DNA of 64,000 nt, from positions 186,001 through 250,000 of the forward strand of contig CAVMBN010000163.1 of the NCBI GenBank assembly GCA_963678705.1, written 5' to 3'. Both the position numbers and the translations under genes were made by a program. The DNA is from Panorpa germanica. Taxonomy: Eukaryota > Arthropoda > Insecta > Mecoptera > Panorpidae. The notes beneath the pieces were generated by a model. That model was not told the DNA's origin. It ran no database searches and was given only the letters and a program-made list of their open reading frames with translations. Below, piece after piece: positions 36,983-51,155 of the stretch (positions within the stretch are counted from its first letter, which is position 1; each line of letters begins with the position of its first letter).

Positions 36983-37630
36983 TATCTCATATACATACTT
37001 GTACTTATGCCTACTTACTTACCATTTGTTTGTTACCATTGAATGTTCATGAACGATCAATCACTATTTCCAAGAAAACCGCATATATTGTTCACTTAAT
37101 CACTTATAACAATTAATACACTCTCATTATTATTTAAAACACGCATTTATATAAACTAATTCTTGTGTTTTAATATTATTTATAGTTAATGTTATTCGAC
37201 TTACTTGATAGTAAGCGGCAACCTTTTGTCTTCCGTATATTTGTAGTGTTTATATAAGGTCTTCCTTATATATCTCTACAGATTTCTTGAATTTTAAACC
37301 ACTTGATGTTTTAGCACTAACACTAACCTAATTATTATCACTTTTTTTGTCTATCGCACTTATTAATGTCTTATATCAAACATCAAAGTTACAAATTTGA
37401 GGTTATGTTTAAAAGACCGCGTGTACGCGTAATGAAAAATTCGTTTTTAACACTGGTTTTCAACTGTCAAACTTTTGTAAAAACACTTTGTTTAGGGTAA
37501 ATTAACACAAATTTAAAACAAACTTAAATACTTTTCGTTTGAAAAAGTATTCATATAATTTATTTAATTTTTTTCCATAATTAATTTCTCACTTTTAATC
37601 ACTTTTTTCACCTAAAGTAGCAGGAGCCGA

Positions 37631-38568
37631 TCACACACATAGTAGATAGGAACCACTTGTGTTGCAAAGCAATATTAACGTCCTTGTAAACCAATACGTA
37701 GGTCTTCCTTTTTGTATTAAGTCCCATCTGTCTTGCCAGAGCTTATGCATATATGCATTTATCTCTTTGGCAATATATTTGGTATCGTCTCCAGACTTTT
37801 ATCCTACAGCCGCATTAACTATAAATCCTCGAAGTTTGTCGCATTAATTTTAAATCATCAAAATTTGATTTTTTCAGTTCTAGCGTAATTTGTACTTGAG
37901 TAAGTGCATAAGTGATTTACAAATCTAAAGGAATTGTCCCCAATATCACTTGCACCACTTCTGTAGATACAGTTCTGCAACAACGCGTCATCGTCAATAA
38001 CATAGTTCTTTGCATGGAAGATCTGGAAGATTAATCCTGTAATACCATGCCGAAGCACAATACACAACTATTAGCATAAATGCCCCCTTGTATAGTGTCG
38101 GCATATTTGCCGAGTTTAAGCTTCATTCCGTCCTTGTGACACGCGCAAGGTGTGTTACAAGTTTATCATTCGTTGTTACTGTATTTGTTTCGTAGCTTTG
38201 TAGCTTCAAGAAACTACAGATTTTATATATAGCAGGTCGAGAACGGCTTTCTAGGGTTTCTGTACTATTTGCACCGATAAGAATCACATTATCGTTAGCA
38301 AAACATATGTCTACACAACCTTTCGAGTGAGAAACACAGTTCTCGTCGAATACCATGTTCCAGAGCTCAGGCCCCATTACTGATCGCTGAGGACAACCTT
38401 TAGATAGTTGCCTTTTCATGGAACGGTAATCGGTTTGTAAAATAATGTTCGACAATGAAAATAGTTCTCCATAGCGCAGTAGACGTACCTATAGGTTTTT
38501 GCCGGTCTAATTCTTTGAAGGTCACTTGGCCACCGGACATCAACAAAGGCACACTGAATTTCTATAAA
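37631..38568 (-). pseudogene. R1-clade-like RT remnant, subfamily B (stop after PLDL)
   Basis: Near-twin of 31288-32225 (offset 6,343). Open part 38455-38123. Confidence 0.75.
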
Positions 38569-39216
38569 TATCTCATATACATACTTGTACTTATGCCTAC
38601 TTACTTACCATTTGTTTGTTACTATTGAATGTTCATGAACGATTAATCACTATTTCCAAGAAAACCGCATATATTGTTCACTTAATCACTTATAACAATT
38701 AATACACTCTCATTATTATTTAAAACACGCATTTATATAAACTTATTCTTGTGTTTTAATATTATTTATAGTTAATGTTATTCGACTTACTTGATAGTGG
38801 GCGGCAACCTTTTGTCTTCCGTATATTTGTAGTGTTTATATGAGGTCTTCCTTATATATCTCTACAGATTTCTTGAATTTTAAACCACTTGATGTTTTAG
38901 CACTAACACTAACCTAATTATTATCACTTTTTTTGTCTATCGCACTTATTAATGTCTTATATCAAACATCAAAGTTACAAATTTGAGGTTATGTTTAAAA
39001 GACCGCGTGTACGCGTAATGAAAAATTCGTTTTTAATACTGGTTTTCAACTGTCAAACTTTTGTAAAAACACATTGTTTAGGGTAAATTAACACAAATTT
39101 AAAACAAACTTAAATACTTTTTGTTTGAAAAAGTATTCATATAATTTATTTAATTTTTTTCCATAATTAATTTCTCACTTTAAATCACTTTTTTCACCTA
39201 AAGTAGCAGGAGCCGA

Positions 39217-40154
39217 TCACACACATAGTAGATAGGAACCACTTGTGTTGCAAAGCAATATTAACGTCCTTGTAAACTAATACGTAGGTTTTCCTTTTTG
39301 TATTAAGTCCCATCTGTCTTGCCAGAGCTTATGCATATATGCATTCATCTCTTTGGCAATATATTTGGTATCGTCTCCAGACTTTTATCCTACAGCCGCA
39401 TTAACTTTAAATTCTCGAAATTTGTCGCATTAATTTTAAATCATCAAAATTTGATTTTTTCAGTTCTAGCGTAATTTGTACTTGAGTAAGTGCATAAGTG
39501 ATTTTTAAATCTAAAGGAATTGTCCCCAATATCACTTGCATCACTTCTGTAGATACAGTTCTGCAACAACGCGTCATCGTCAATAACATAAATCTTTGCA
39601 TGGAAGATCTGGAAGATTGATTCTGTAATACCATGTCGAAGCACAATACACAACTATTAGCATAAATGCCCCCTTGTATAGTGTCGGCATAGTTGCCGAG
39701 TTTAAGCTTCATTCCGTCCTTGTGACACGCGCAAGGTGTGTTACAAGTTTATCATTCGTTGTTACTGTATTTGTTTCGTAGCTTTGTAGCTTCAAGAAAC
39801 TTCAGATTTTATATATAGCAGGTCGAGAACGGCTTTCTAGGGTTTCTGTACTATTTGCACCGATAAGGATCACATTATCGTTAGCAAAACATATGTCTAC
39901 ACAACCTTTCGAGTGAGAAACACAGTTCTCGTCGAATACCATGTTCCAGAGCTCAGGCCCCATTACAGATCGCTGAGGACAATCTTTAGATAGTTGCCTT
40001 TTCATGGAACGGTAATTGGTTTGTAAAATAATGTTCGACAATGAAAATAGTTCTCCATAGCGCAGTAGACGTACCTATAGGTTTTTGCCGGTCTAATTCT
40101 TTGAAGGTCACTTGGCCACCGGACATCAACAAAGGCACACTAAATTTCTATAAA
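39217..40154 (-). pseudogene. R1-clade-like RT remnant, subfamily B (QRFMLL type)
   Basis: Matches 29702-30639. GAAACTTCAG near 39796 adds a stop, so the palm part is open only from 40041 to 39802. Confidence 0.75.
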
Positions 40155-40802
40155 TATCTCATATACATACTTGTACTTATGCCTACTTACTTACCATTTG
40201 TTTGTTATTATTGAATGTTCATAAACGATCAATCACTATTTCCAAGAAAACCGCATATATTGTTCACTTAATCACTTATAACAATTAATACACTCTCATT
40301 ATTATTTAAAACACGCATTTATATAAACTAATTCTTGTGTTTTAATATTATTTATAGTTAATGTTATTCGACTTACTTGATAGTGGGCGGCAACCTTTTG
40401 TCTTCCGTATATTTGTAGTGTTTATATGAGGTCTTTCTTATATATTTCTACAGATTTCTTGAATTTTAAACCACTTGATGTTTTAGCACTAACACTAACC
40501 TAATTATTATCACTTTTTTTGTCTATCGCACTTATTAATGTCTTATATCAAACATCAAAGTTACAAATTTGAGGTTATGTTTAAAAGACCGCGTGTACGC
40601 GTAATGAAAAATTCGTTTTTAACACTGGTTTTCAACTGTCAAACTTTTGTAAAAACACTTTGTTTAGGGTAAATTAACACAAATTTAAAACAAACTTAAA
40701 TACTTTTCGTTTGAAAAAGTATTCATATAATTTATTTAATTTTTTTCCATAATTAATTTCTCACTTTTAATCACTTTTTTCACCTAAAGTAGCAGGAGCC
40801 GA

Positions 40803-41740
40803 TCACACACATAGTAGATAGGAACCACTTGTGTTGCAAAGCAATATTAACGTCCTTGTAAACCAATACGTAGGTCTTCCTTTTTGTATTAAGTCCCATC
40901 TGTCTTGCCAGAGCTTATGCATATATGCATTTATCTCTTTGGCAATATATTTGGTATCGTCTCCAGACTTTTATCCTACAGCCGCATTAACTATAAATCC
41001 TCGAAGTTTGTCGCATTAATTTTAAATCATCAAAATTTGATTTTTTCAGTTCTAGCGTAATTTGTACTTGAGTAAGTGCATAAGTGATTTACAAATCTAA
41101 AGGAATTGTCCCCAATATCACTTGCACCACTTCTGTAGATACAGTTCTGCAACAACGCGTCATCGTCAATAACATAGTTCTTTGCATGGAAGATCTGGAA
41201 GATTAATCCTGTAATACCATGCCGAAGCACAATACACAACTATTAGCATAAATGCCCCCTTGTATAGTGTCGGCATATTTGCCGAGTTTAAGCTTCATTC
41301 CGTCCTTGTGACACGCGCAAGGTGTGTTACAAGTTTATCATTCGTTGTTACTGTATTTGTTTCGTAGCTTTGTAGCTTCAAGAAACTACAGATTTTATAT
41401 ATAGCAGGTCGAGAACGGCTTTCTAGGGTTTCTGTACTATTTGCACCGATAAGGATCACATTATCGTTAGCAAAACATATGTCTACACAACCTTTCGAGT
41501 GAGAAACACAGTTCTCGTCGAATACCATGTTCCAGAGCTCAGGCCCCATTACTGATCGCTGAGGACAACCTTTAGATAGTTGCCTTTTCATGGAACGGTA
41601 ATCGGTTTGTAAAATAATGTTTGACAATGAAAATAGTTCTCCATAGCGCAGTAGACGTACCTATAGGTTTTTGCCGGTCTAATTCTTTGAAGGTCACTTG
41701 GCCACCGGACATCAACAAAGGCACACTGAATTTCTATAAA
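40803..41740 (-). pseudogene. R1-clade-like RT remnant, subfamily B (stop after PLDL)
   Basis: Two monomers to the right of its near-twin at 37631-38568. Open part 41627-41295. Confidence 0.75.
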
Positions 41741-42388
41741 TATCTCATATACATACTTGTACTTATGCCTACTTACTTACCATTTGTTTGTTACTATTGA
41801 ATGTTTATGAACGATTAATCACTATTTCCAAGAAAACCGCATATTTTGTTCACTTAATCACTTATAACAATTAATACACTCTCATTATTATTTAAAACAC
41901 GCATTTATATAAACTTATTCTTGTGTTTTAATATTATTTATAGTTAATGTTATTCGACTTACTTGATAGTGGGCGGCAACCTTTTGTCTTCCGTATATTT
42001 GTAGTGTTTATATGAGGTCTTCCTTATATATCTCTACAGATTTCTTGAATTTTAAACCACTTGATGTTTTAGCACTAACACTAACCTAATTATTATCACT
42101 TTTTTTGTCTATCGCACTTATTAATGTCTTATATCAAACATCAAAGTTACAAATTTGAGGTTATGTTTAAAAGACCGCGTGTACGCGTAATGAAAAATTC
42201 GTTTTTAATACTGGTTTTCAACTGTCAAACTTTTGTAAAAACACTTTGTTTAGGGTAAATTAACACAAATTTAAAACAAACTTAAATACTTTTCGTTTGA
42301 AAAAGTATTCATATAATTTATTTAATTTTTTTCCATAATTAATTTCTCACTTTTAATCACTTTTTTCACCTAAAGTAGCAGGAGCCGA

Positions 42389-43326
42389 TCACACACATAG
42401 TAGATAGGAACCACTTGTGTTGCAAAGCAATATTAACGTCCTTGTAAACCAATACGTAGGTCTTCCTTTTTGTATTAAGTCCCATCTGTCTTGCCAGAGC
42501 TTATGCATATATGCATTTATCTCTTTGGCAATATATTTGGTATCGTCTCCAGACTTTTATCCTACAGCCGCATTAACTATAAATCCTCGAAATTTGTCGC
42601 ATTAATTTTAAATCATCAAAATTTGATTTTTTTAGTTCTAGCGTAATTTGTACTTGAGTAAGTGCATAAGTGATTTACAAATCTAAAGGAATTGTCCCCA
42701 ATATCACTTGCACCACTTCTGTAGATACAGTTCTGCAACAACGCGTCATCGTCAATAACATAGTTCTTTGCATGGAAGATCTGGAAGATTGATCCTGTAA
42801 TACCATGCCGAAGCACAATACACAACTATTAGCATAAATGCCCCCTTGTATAGTGTCGGCATATTTGCCGAGTTTAAGCTTCATTCCGTCCTTGTGACAC
42901 GCGCAAGGTGTGTTACAAGTTTATCATTCGTTGTTACTGTATTTGTTTCGTAGCTTTGTAGCTTCAAGAAACTACAGATTTTATATATAGCAGGTCGAGA
43001 ACGGCTTTCTAGGGTTTCTGTACTATTTGCACCGATAAGGATCACATTATCGTTAGCAAAACATATGTCTACACAACCTTTCGAGTGAGAAACACAGTTC
43101 TCGTCGAATACCATGTTCCAGAGCTCAGGCCCCATTACTGATCGCTGAGGACAACCTTTAGATAGTTGCCTTTTCATAGAACGGTAATCGGTTTGTAAAA
43201 TAATGTTCGACAATGAAAATAGTTCTCCATAGCGCAGTAGACGTACCTATAGGTTTTTGCCGGTCTAATTCTTTGAAGGTCACTTGGCCACCGGACATCA
43301 ACAAAGGCACACTGAATTTCTATAAA
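42389..43326 (-). pseudogene. R1-clade-like RT remnant, subfamily B (stop after PLDL), last B copy
   Basis: Keeps the TAA after PLDL but not the GAAGTTTG mark of the other three. Open part 43213-42881. Confidence 0.75.
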
Positions 43327-43969
43327 TATCTCATATACATACTTGTACTTATGCCTACTTACTTACCATTTGTTTGTTACTATTGAATGTTCATGAACGA
43401 TTAATCACTATTTCGAAGAAAACCGCATATATTGTTCACTTAATCACTTATAACAATTAATACACTCTCATTATTATTTAAAACACGCATTTATATAAAC
43501 TTATTCTTGTGTTTTAATATTATTTATAGTTAATGTTATTCGACTTACTTAATAGTGGGCGGCAACCTTTTGTCTTCCGTATATTTGTAGTGTTTATATG
43601 AGGTCTTCCTTATATATCTCTATAGATTTCTTGAATTTTAAACCACTTGATGTTTTAGCACTAACACTAACCTAATTATTATAACTTTTTTTGTCTATCG
43701 CACTTATTAATGTCTTATATCAAACATCAAAGTTACAAATTTGAGGTTATGTTTATAAGACCGCGTGTACGCGTAATGAAAAATTCGTTTTTAACACTGG
43801 TTTCCAACTGTCAAACTTTTGTAAAAACACTTTGTTTAGGGTAAATTAACACAAATTTAAAACAAACTTAAATACTTTTCGTTTGAAAAAGTATTCATAT
43901 AATTTATTTAATTTTTTTCCATAATTAATTTCTCACTTTTAATCACTTTTTTCACCTAAAGTAGCAGGA

Positions 43970-44153
43970 GCTGAGGACAACCTTTAGATAGTTGCCTTTT
44001 CATGAAACGGTAATCGGTTTGTAAAATTAATGTTCGACAATGAAAAAAGTTCTCCATAGCGCAGTAGACATACCTATAGGTTTTTGCCGGTCTAATTCTT
44101 TGAAGGTAACTTGGCCACCAGACATTATCAAAGGCACACTAAATTTCTATAAA
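43970..44153 (-). pseudogene. R1-clade-like RT remnant, truncated (motifs A-B only)
   Basis: At 43970-43971 the monomer tail (AGCAGGAGC) joins directly to CTGAGGACAACC within motif B. Motif C, thumb and tail are missing. This is the first monomer with C-type variants (ATTAATGTT, ACATTATCA). Confidence 0.75.
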
Positions 44154-44801
44154 TATCTTATGTACATACTTGTACTTATGCCTACTTACTTACCATTTGT
44201 TTGTTACCATTGAATGTTCATGAACGATTAATCACTATTTCCAAGAAAACCGCATATATTGTTCACTTAATCACTTATAACAATTAATACACTCTCATTA
44301 TTATTTAAAACACGCATTTACATAAACTAATTCTTGTGTTTTAATATTATTTATAGTTAATGTTATTTGACTTACTTGATAGTGGGCGGCAACCTTTTTT
44401 CTTCCGTATATTTAAAGTGTTTATATGAGGTCTTTCTTATATAGCTCTACAGATTTCTTGAATTTCTTAACCACTTGATGTTTTAGCACTAACACTAACC
44501 TAATTATTATCACTTTTCTTGTCTATCGCACTTATTAATGACTTATATCAAACATCAAAGTTACAATTTTAAGGTTATGTTTATAAGACCGCGTGTACGC
44601 GTAATGAAAAATTCGTTTTTAACACTGGTTTCTAACTGTCAAACTTTTGTAAAAACACTTTGTTTAGGGTAAATTAACACAAATTTAAAACAAACTTAAA
44701 TACTTTTCGTTTAAGAAAGTATTCATATAATTTATTTAATTTTTTTCCGTAATTAATTTCTCACTTTTAATCACTTTTTCACCTAAAGTAGCAGGAGCCG
44801 A

Positions 44802-45740
44802 TCACACACATAGTAGATAGGAACCACTTGTGTTGCAAAGCAATATTAACGTCCTTGTAAACCAATACGTAGGTCTTTCTTTTTGTATTAAGTCCCATCT
44901 GTCTTGCCAGAGCTTATGCATATATACATTCATCTCTTTGGCAATATATTTGGTATCGTCTCCAGACTTTTATCTTACAGCCGCATTAACTTTAAATTCT
45001 CGAAATTTGTCGCATTAATTTTAAATCATCAAAATTTGATTTTTTCAGTTCTAGCGTAATTTGAACTTAAGTAAGTGCATGAGTGATTTTTAAATCTAAA
45101 GGAATTGTTCCCAATATCACCTGCACCACTTCTGTAGATACAGTTCTGCAACAACGCGTCATCCTCAATGACATAGTTCTTTGCATGAAAGATCTGGAAG
45201 ATTGATTCTGTAATACTATGCCGAAGCACAATACACAACCATTGGCATAAATGTTTCCTTGTATAGTGTCGGCATAGTTGCCGAGTTTAAGCTTTATTTC
45301 GTCCTTGTGACACGCGCAAGGTGTGTTACAAGTTTATCATTCGTTGTTACCGTATTTGTTTCGTAGCTATGTAGGTTCAAAAAACTACAGATTTTATCTA
45401 TAGCAGATCGAGAACGGCTTTCTAGTTGTTCTGTACTATTTGCACCGATTTGGATCACATTATCGTTGGCAAAACATACGTCTACACAACCTTTTGAGTG
45501 AGAAACACAGTTCTCGTCAAATACCATGTTCCAGAGCTCAGGCCCCATTACGGAACGCTGAGGTCAACATTTAGATAGTTGCCTTTTCATGGAACGGTAA
45601 TCGGTTTGTAAAATTAATGTTCGACAATGAAAATAGTTCTCCATAGCGCAGTAGACGTACCTAGAGGTTTTTGCCGGTCTAATTCTTTGAAGGTCACTTA
45701 GCCACCAGACATTATCAAAGGCACACTGAATTTCTATAAA
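44802..45740 (-). pseudogene. R1-clade-like RT remnant, subfamily C (stop in motif B)
   Basis: GGT-TGT of KGC has become TGT-TGA, so motif B reads KC-stop-PQRS. The open part starts below it at 45548. Motif C is CFANDNVIQIG, then STEQLESRS. Near-twins lie 11,113 bp and 17,458 bp to the right. Confidence 0.75.
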
Positions 45741-46391
45741 TATCTCATGTACATACTTGTACTTATGCCTACTTACTTACCATTTGTTTGTTACCATTGA
45801 ATGTTCATGAACGATCAATCACTATTTTCAAGAAAACCGCACATATTGTTCACTTAATCAATTATAACAATTAATACACTCTCTTTATTATTTAAAACAC
45901 GCATTTATTCTTCTACTAATTCTTATGTTATAATATTATTTATAGTTAATGTTAATCGACTTACTTGATAGTGGGCGGCAACCTTTTGTTTTTCGTATAT
46001 TTGTAGTGTTTATAGGAGGTCTTCCTTATATAGCTCTACAGATTTCTTGAATTTCTTAACCACTTGATGTTTTAGCACTAAGACTAACCTAATTATTATC
46101 ACTTTTTTTGTATATCGCACTTATTACTGTCTTATATCAAACATCAAAGTTAGAAATTTGAGGTTATGTTTATAAGACCGCGTGTACGCGTAATGAAAAA
46201 TTTATTTTTAACACTGGTTTCCAACTGTAAAACTTTTGTAAAAACACTTTGTTTAGGGTAAATTAACACAAATTTAAAACACACTTAAATACTTTTCGTT
46301 TGAAAAAGTATTCATATAATTTATTTAATTTTTTTCCATAATTAATTTCTCACTTTTAATCACTTTCTTCACCTAAAGTAGCAGGAGCCGA

Positions 46392-47328
46392 TCACACACA
46401 TAGTAGATAGGAACCACTTGTGTTGCAAAGCAATATTAACGTCCTTGTAAACCAATACGTAGGTCTTTCTTTTTGTATTAAGTCCCATCTGTCTTGCCAG
46501 AGCTTATGCATATATGCATTCATCTCTTTGGCAATATATTTGGTATCGTCTCCAGACTTTTATCTTACACCCGCATTAACTTGAAATCCTCGAAATTTGT
46601 CGCAATAATTTTAAATCATCAAAATTTGATTTTTTCAGTTCTAGCGTAATTTGTACTTGAGTAAGTGCATGAGTGATTTTTAAAACTAAAGGAATTGTCC
46701 CCAATATCACCTGCACCACTTCTGTAGATACAGTTCTGCAACAGCGCGTCATCGTCAATGACATAGTTCTTTGCATGGAAGATCTGGAAGATTGATCCTG
46801 TAATACCATGCTGAAGCACAATACACAACCATTGGCATAAATGCCTTTTTGTATAGTGTCGGCATAGTTGCCGAGTTTAAGCTTCCTTCCGTCCTTGTGA
46901 CACGCGCAAGGTGTGTTACAAGTTTATCATTCGTTGTTACCGTATTTGTTTCGTAGCTTTGTAGCTTCAAGAAACTACAGATTTTATCTATAGCAGGTCG
47001 AGAACGGCTTTCTAGTTGTTCTGTACTATTTGCACCGATAATGATCACATTATCGTTGGCAAAGCATACGTCTACACAACCTTTTGAGTAAGAAACACAG
47101 TTCTCGTCAAATACCATGTTCCAGAGCTTAGGCCCAATTACGGATCGCTGAGGACAACCTTTAGATAGTTGCCTTTTTATGGAACGGTAATCGGTTTGTA
47201 AAATAATGTTCGACAATGAAAATAGTTCTCCATAGCGCAGTAGACGTACCTATAGGTTTTTGCCGGTCTAATTCTTTGAAGGTCACTTGGCCACCGGACA
47301 TCAACAAAGGCACACTGAATTTCTATAA
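46392..47328 (-). pseudogene. R1-clade-like RT remnant, subfamily C (longest palm-thumb frame)
   Basis: Motif B is intact (KGCPQRSVIGPKLW). Here the frame runs on from 47216 to 46755 through RTEGSLNSATMP, then LYKKAFMPMVVYCASAWY. This matches the LYKGVF.PI.TYA..W segment between palm and thumb of R1-type proteins and supports the family call. Confidence 0.8.
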
Positions 47329-47978
47329 ATATCTCATATACATACTTGTACTTATGCCTACTTACTTACCATTTGTTTGTTACCATTGAATGTTCATAAA
47401 CGATCAATCACTATTTCCAAGAAAACCGCATATATTGTTCACTTAATCACTTATAACAATCAATACACTCTCATTATCATTTAAAACACGCATTTATATA
47501 AACTAATTCTTGTGTTTTAATATTATTTATAGTTAATGTTATTCGACTTACTTGTTAGTGGGCGGCAACCTTTTGTCTTCCGTATATTTGTAGTGTTTAT
47601 ATGAGGTCTTCCTTATATATCTCTACAGATTTCTTGAATTTTAAACCACTTGATGTTTAAGCACTAAAACTAACCTAATTATTATCACTTTTTTTGTCTA
47701 TCGCACTTAATATTGTCTTATATCAAACATCAAAGTTACAAATTTGAGGTTATGTTTATAAGACCGCGTGTACGCGTAATGAAAAATTCGTTTTTAACAC
47801 TGGTTTCCAACTGTCAAACTTTTGTAAAAAACACTTTGTTTAGGGTAAATTAACACAAATTTAAAACAAACTTAAATACTTTTCGTTTGAAAAAGTATTC
47901 ATATAATTTATTTAATTTTTTTCCGTAATTAATTTCTCACTTTTAATCACTTTTTTCACCTAAAGTAGCAGGAGCCGA

Positions 47979-48917
47979 TCACACACATAGTAGATAGGAA
48001 CCACTTGTGTTGCAAAGCAATATTAACGTCCTTGTAAACCAATACGTAGGTCTTCCTTTTTGTATTAAGTCCCATCTGTCTTGCCAGAGCTTATGCATAT
48101 ATGCATTCATCTCTTTGGCAATATATTTGGTATCGTCTCCAGACTTTTATCTTACAGCCGCATTAACTTGAAATCCTCGAAATTTGTCGCATTAATTTTA
48201 AATCATCAAAATTTGATTTTTTCAGTTCAAGCGTAATTTTTACTTGAGTAAGTGCATGAGTGATTTTTAAATCTAAAGGAATTGTCCCTAATATCACCTG
48301 CACCACTTCTGTAGATACAGTTCTGCAACAACGCGTCATCGTCAATGACATAGTTCTTTGCATGGAAGATCTGGAAGATTGATCCTGTAATACCATGCTG
48401 AAGCACAATACACAACCATTGGCATAAATGCCTCCTTGTATAGTGTCGGCATAGTTGCCGAGTTTAAGCTTCATTTCGTCCTTGTGACACGCGCAAGGTG
48501 TGTTACAAGTTTATCATTCGTTGTTACCGTATTTGTTTCGTAGCTTTGTAGCTTCAAGAAACTACAGATTTTATCTATACCAGGTCGAGAACGGCTTTCT
48601 AGTTGTTCTGTACTATTTGCACCGATAATGATCACATTATCGTTAGCAAAACATACGTCTACACAACCTTTTAAGTGAGAAACACAGTTCTCGTCAAATA
48701 CCATGTTCCAGAGCTCAGGCCCCATTACGGAACGCTGAGGTCAACATTTAGATAGTTGCCTTTTCATGGAACGGTAATCGGTTTGTAAAATTATTGTTCG
48801 ACAATGAAAATAGTTCTCCATAGCGCAGTAGACGTACCTATAGGTTTTTGCCGGTCTAATTATTTGAAGGTCACTTGGCCACCGGACATCAACAAAGGCA
48901 CACTGAATTTCTATAAA
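47979..48917 (-). pseudogene. R1-clade-like RT remnant, subfamily C (stop in motif B)
   Basis: Open part from 48725 down (GPELWNMVFDENCVSHLKGC). Thumb open from 48474 to 48163. Similar to the 51.2-kb copy two monomers on. Confidence 0.75.
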
Positions 48918-49565
48918 TATCTCATATACATACTTGTACTTATGCCTACTTACTTACCATTTGTTTGTTACCATTGAATGTTCATAAACGATCAATCACT
49001 ATTTCCAAGAAAACCGCATATATTGTTCACTTAATCACTTATAACAATTAATACACTCTTATTATCATTTAAAACACGCATTTATATAAACTAATTCTTG
49101 TGTTTTAATATTATTTATAGTTAATGTTATTCGACTTACTTGATAGTGGGCGGCAACCTTTTGTCTTCCGTATATTTGTAGTGTTTATATGAGGTCTTCC
49201 TTATATATCTCTACAGATTTCTTGAATTTTAAACCACTTGATGTTTAAGCACTAACACTAACCTGATTATTATCACTTTTTTTGTCTATCGCACTTAATA
49301 ATGTCTTATATTAAACATCAAAGTTACAAATTTGAGGTTATGTTTATAAGACCGCGTGTACGCGTAATGAAAAATTCGTTTTTAACACTGGTTTCTAACT
49401 GTCAAACTTTTGTAAAAACACTTTGTTTAGGGTAAATTAACACAAATTTAAAACAAACTTAATTACTTTTCGTTTAAGAAAGTATTTATATAATTTATTT
49501 AATTTTTTTCCGTAATTAATTTCTCACTTTTAATCACTTTTTTCACCTAAAGTAGCAGGAGCCGA

Positions 49566-50504
49566 TCACACACATAGTAGATAGGAACCACTTGTGTTGC
49601 AAAGCAATATTAACGTCCTTGTAAACCAATACGTAGGTCTTTCTTTTTGTATTAAGTCCCATCTGTCTTGCCAGAGCTTATGCATATATACATTCATCTC
49701 TTTGGCAATATATTTGGTATCGTCTCCAGACTTTTATCTTACAGCCGCATTAACTTTAAATTCTCAAAATTTGTCGCATTAATTTTAAATCATCAAAATT
49801 TAATTTTTTCAGTTCTAGCGTAATTTGAACTTAAGTAAGTGCATGAGTGATTTTTAAATCTAAAGGAATTGTTCCCAATATCACCTGCACCACTTCTGTA
49901 GATACAGTTCTGCAACAACGCGTCAACCTCAATGACATAGTTCTTTGCATGAAAGATCTGGAAGATTGATTCTGTAATACCATGCCGAAGCACAATACAC
50001 AACCATTAGCATAAATGTTTCCTTGTATAGTGTCGGCATAGTTGCCGAGTTTAAGCTTTATTTCGTCCTTGTGACACGCGCAAGGTGTGTTACAAGTTTA
50101 TCATTCGTTGTTACCGTATTTGTTTCGTAGCTTTGTAGCTTCAAAAAACTACAGATTTTATCTATAGCAGATCGAGAACGGCTTTTTAGTTGTTCTGTAC
50201 TATTTGCACCAATATGGATCACATTATCGTTGGCAAAACATACGTCTACACAACCTTTTGAGTGAGAAACACAGTTTTCGTCAAATACCATGTTCCAGAG
50301 CTCAGGCCCCATTACGGAACGCTGAGGTCAACATTTAGATAGTTGCCTTTTCATGGAACGGTAATCGGTTTGTAAAATTAATGTTCGACAATGAAAATAG
50401 TTCTCCATAGCGCAGTAGACGTACCTAGAGGTTTTTGCCGGTCTAAATCTTTGAAGGTCACTTGGCCACCAGACATTATCAAAGGCACACTGAATTTCTA
50501 TAAA
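49566..50504 (-). pseudogene. R1-clade-like RT remnant, subfamily C (stop in motif B)
   Basis: Related to the 44.8-kb copy; the spacer after it shares ATTTATTCTTCTACTAATTC. Motif C is CFANDNVIHIG. Confidence 0.75.
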
Positions 50505-51155
50505 TATCTCATGTACATACTTGTACTTATGCCTACTTACTTACCATTTGTTTGTTACCATTGAATGTTCATGACCGATCAATCACTATTTTCAAGAAAA
50601 CCGCACATATTGTTCACTTAATCAATTATAACAATTAATACACTCTCTTTATTATTTAAAACACGCATTTATTCTTCTACTAATTCTTATGTTATAATAT
50701 TATTTATAGTTAATGTTAATCGACTTACTTGATAGTGGGCGGCAACCTTTTGTTTTTCGTATATTTGTAGTGTTTATAGGAGGTCTTCCTTATATAGCTC
50801 TACAGATTTCTTGAATTTCTTAACCACTTGATGTTTTAGCACTAAGACTAACCTAATTATTATCACTTTTTTTGTATATCGCACTTATTTCTGTCTTATA
50901 TCAAACATCAAAGTTACAAATTTGAGGTTATGTTTATAAGACCGCGTGTACGCGTAATGAAAAATTTATTTTTAACACTGGTTTCCAACTGTCAAACTTT
51001 TGTAAAAACACTTTGTTTAGGGTAAATTAACACAAATTTAAAACAAACTTAAATACATTTCGTTTGAAAAAGTATTTATATAATTTATTTAATTTTTTTC
51101 CATAATTAATTTCTCACTTTTAATCACTTTCTTCACCTAAAGTAGCAGGAGCCGA

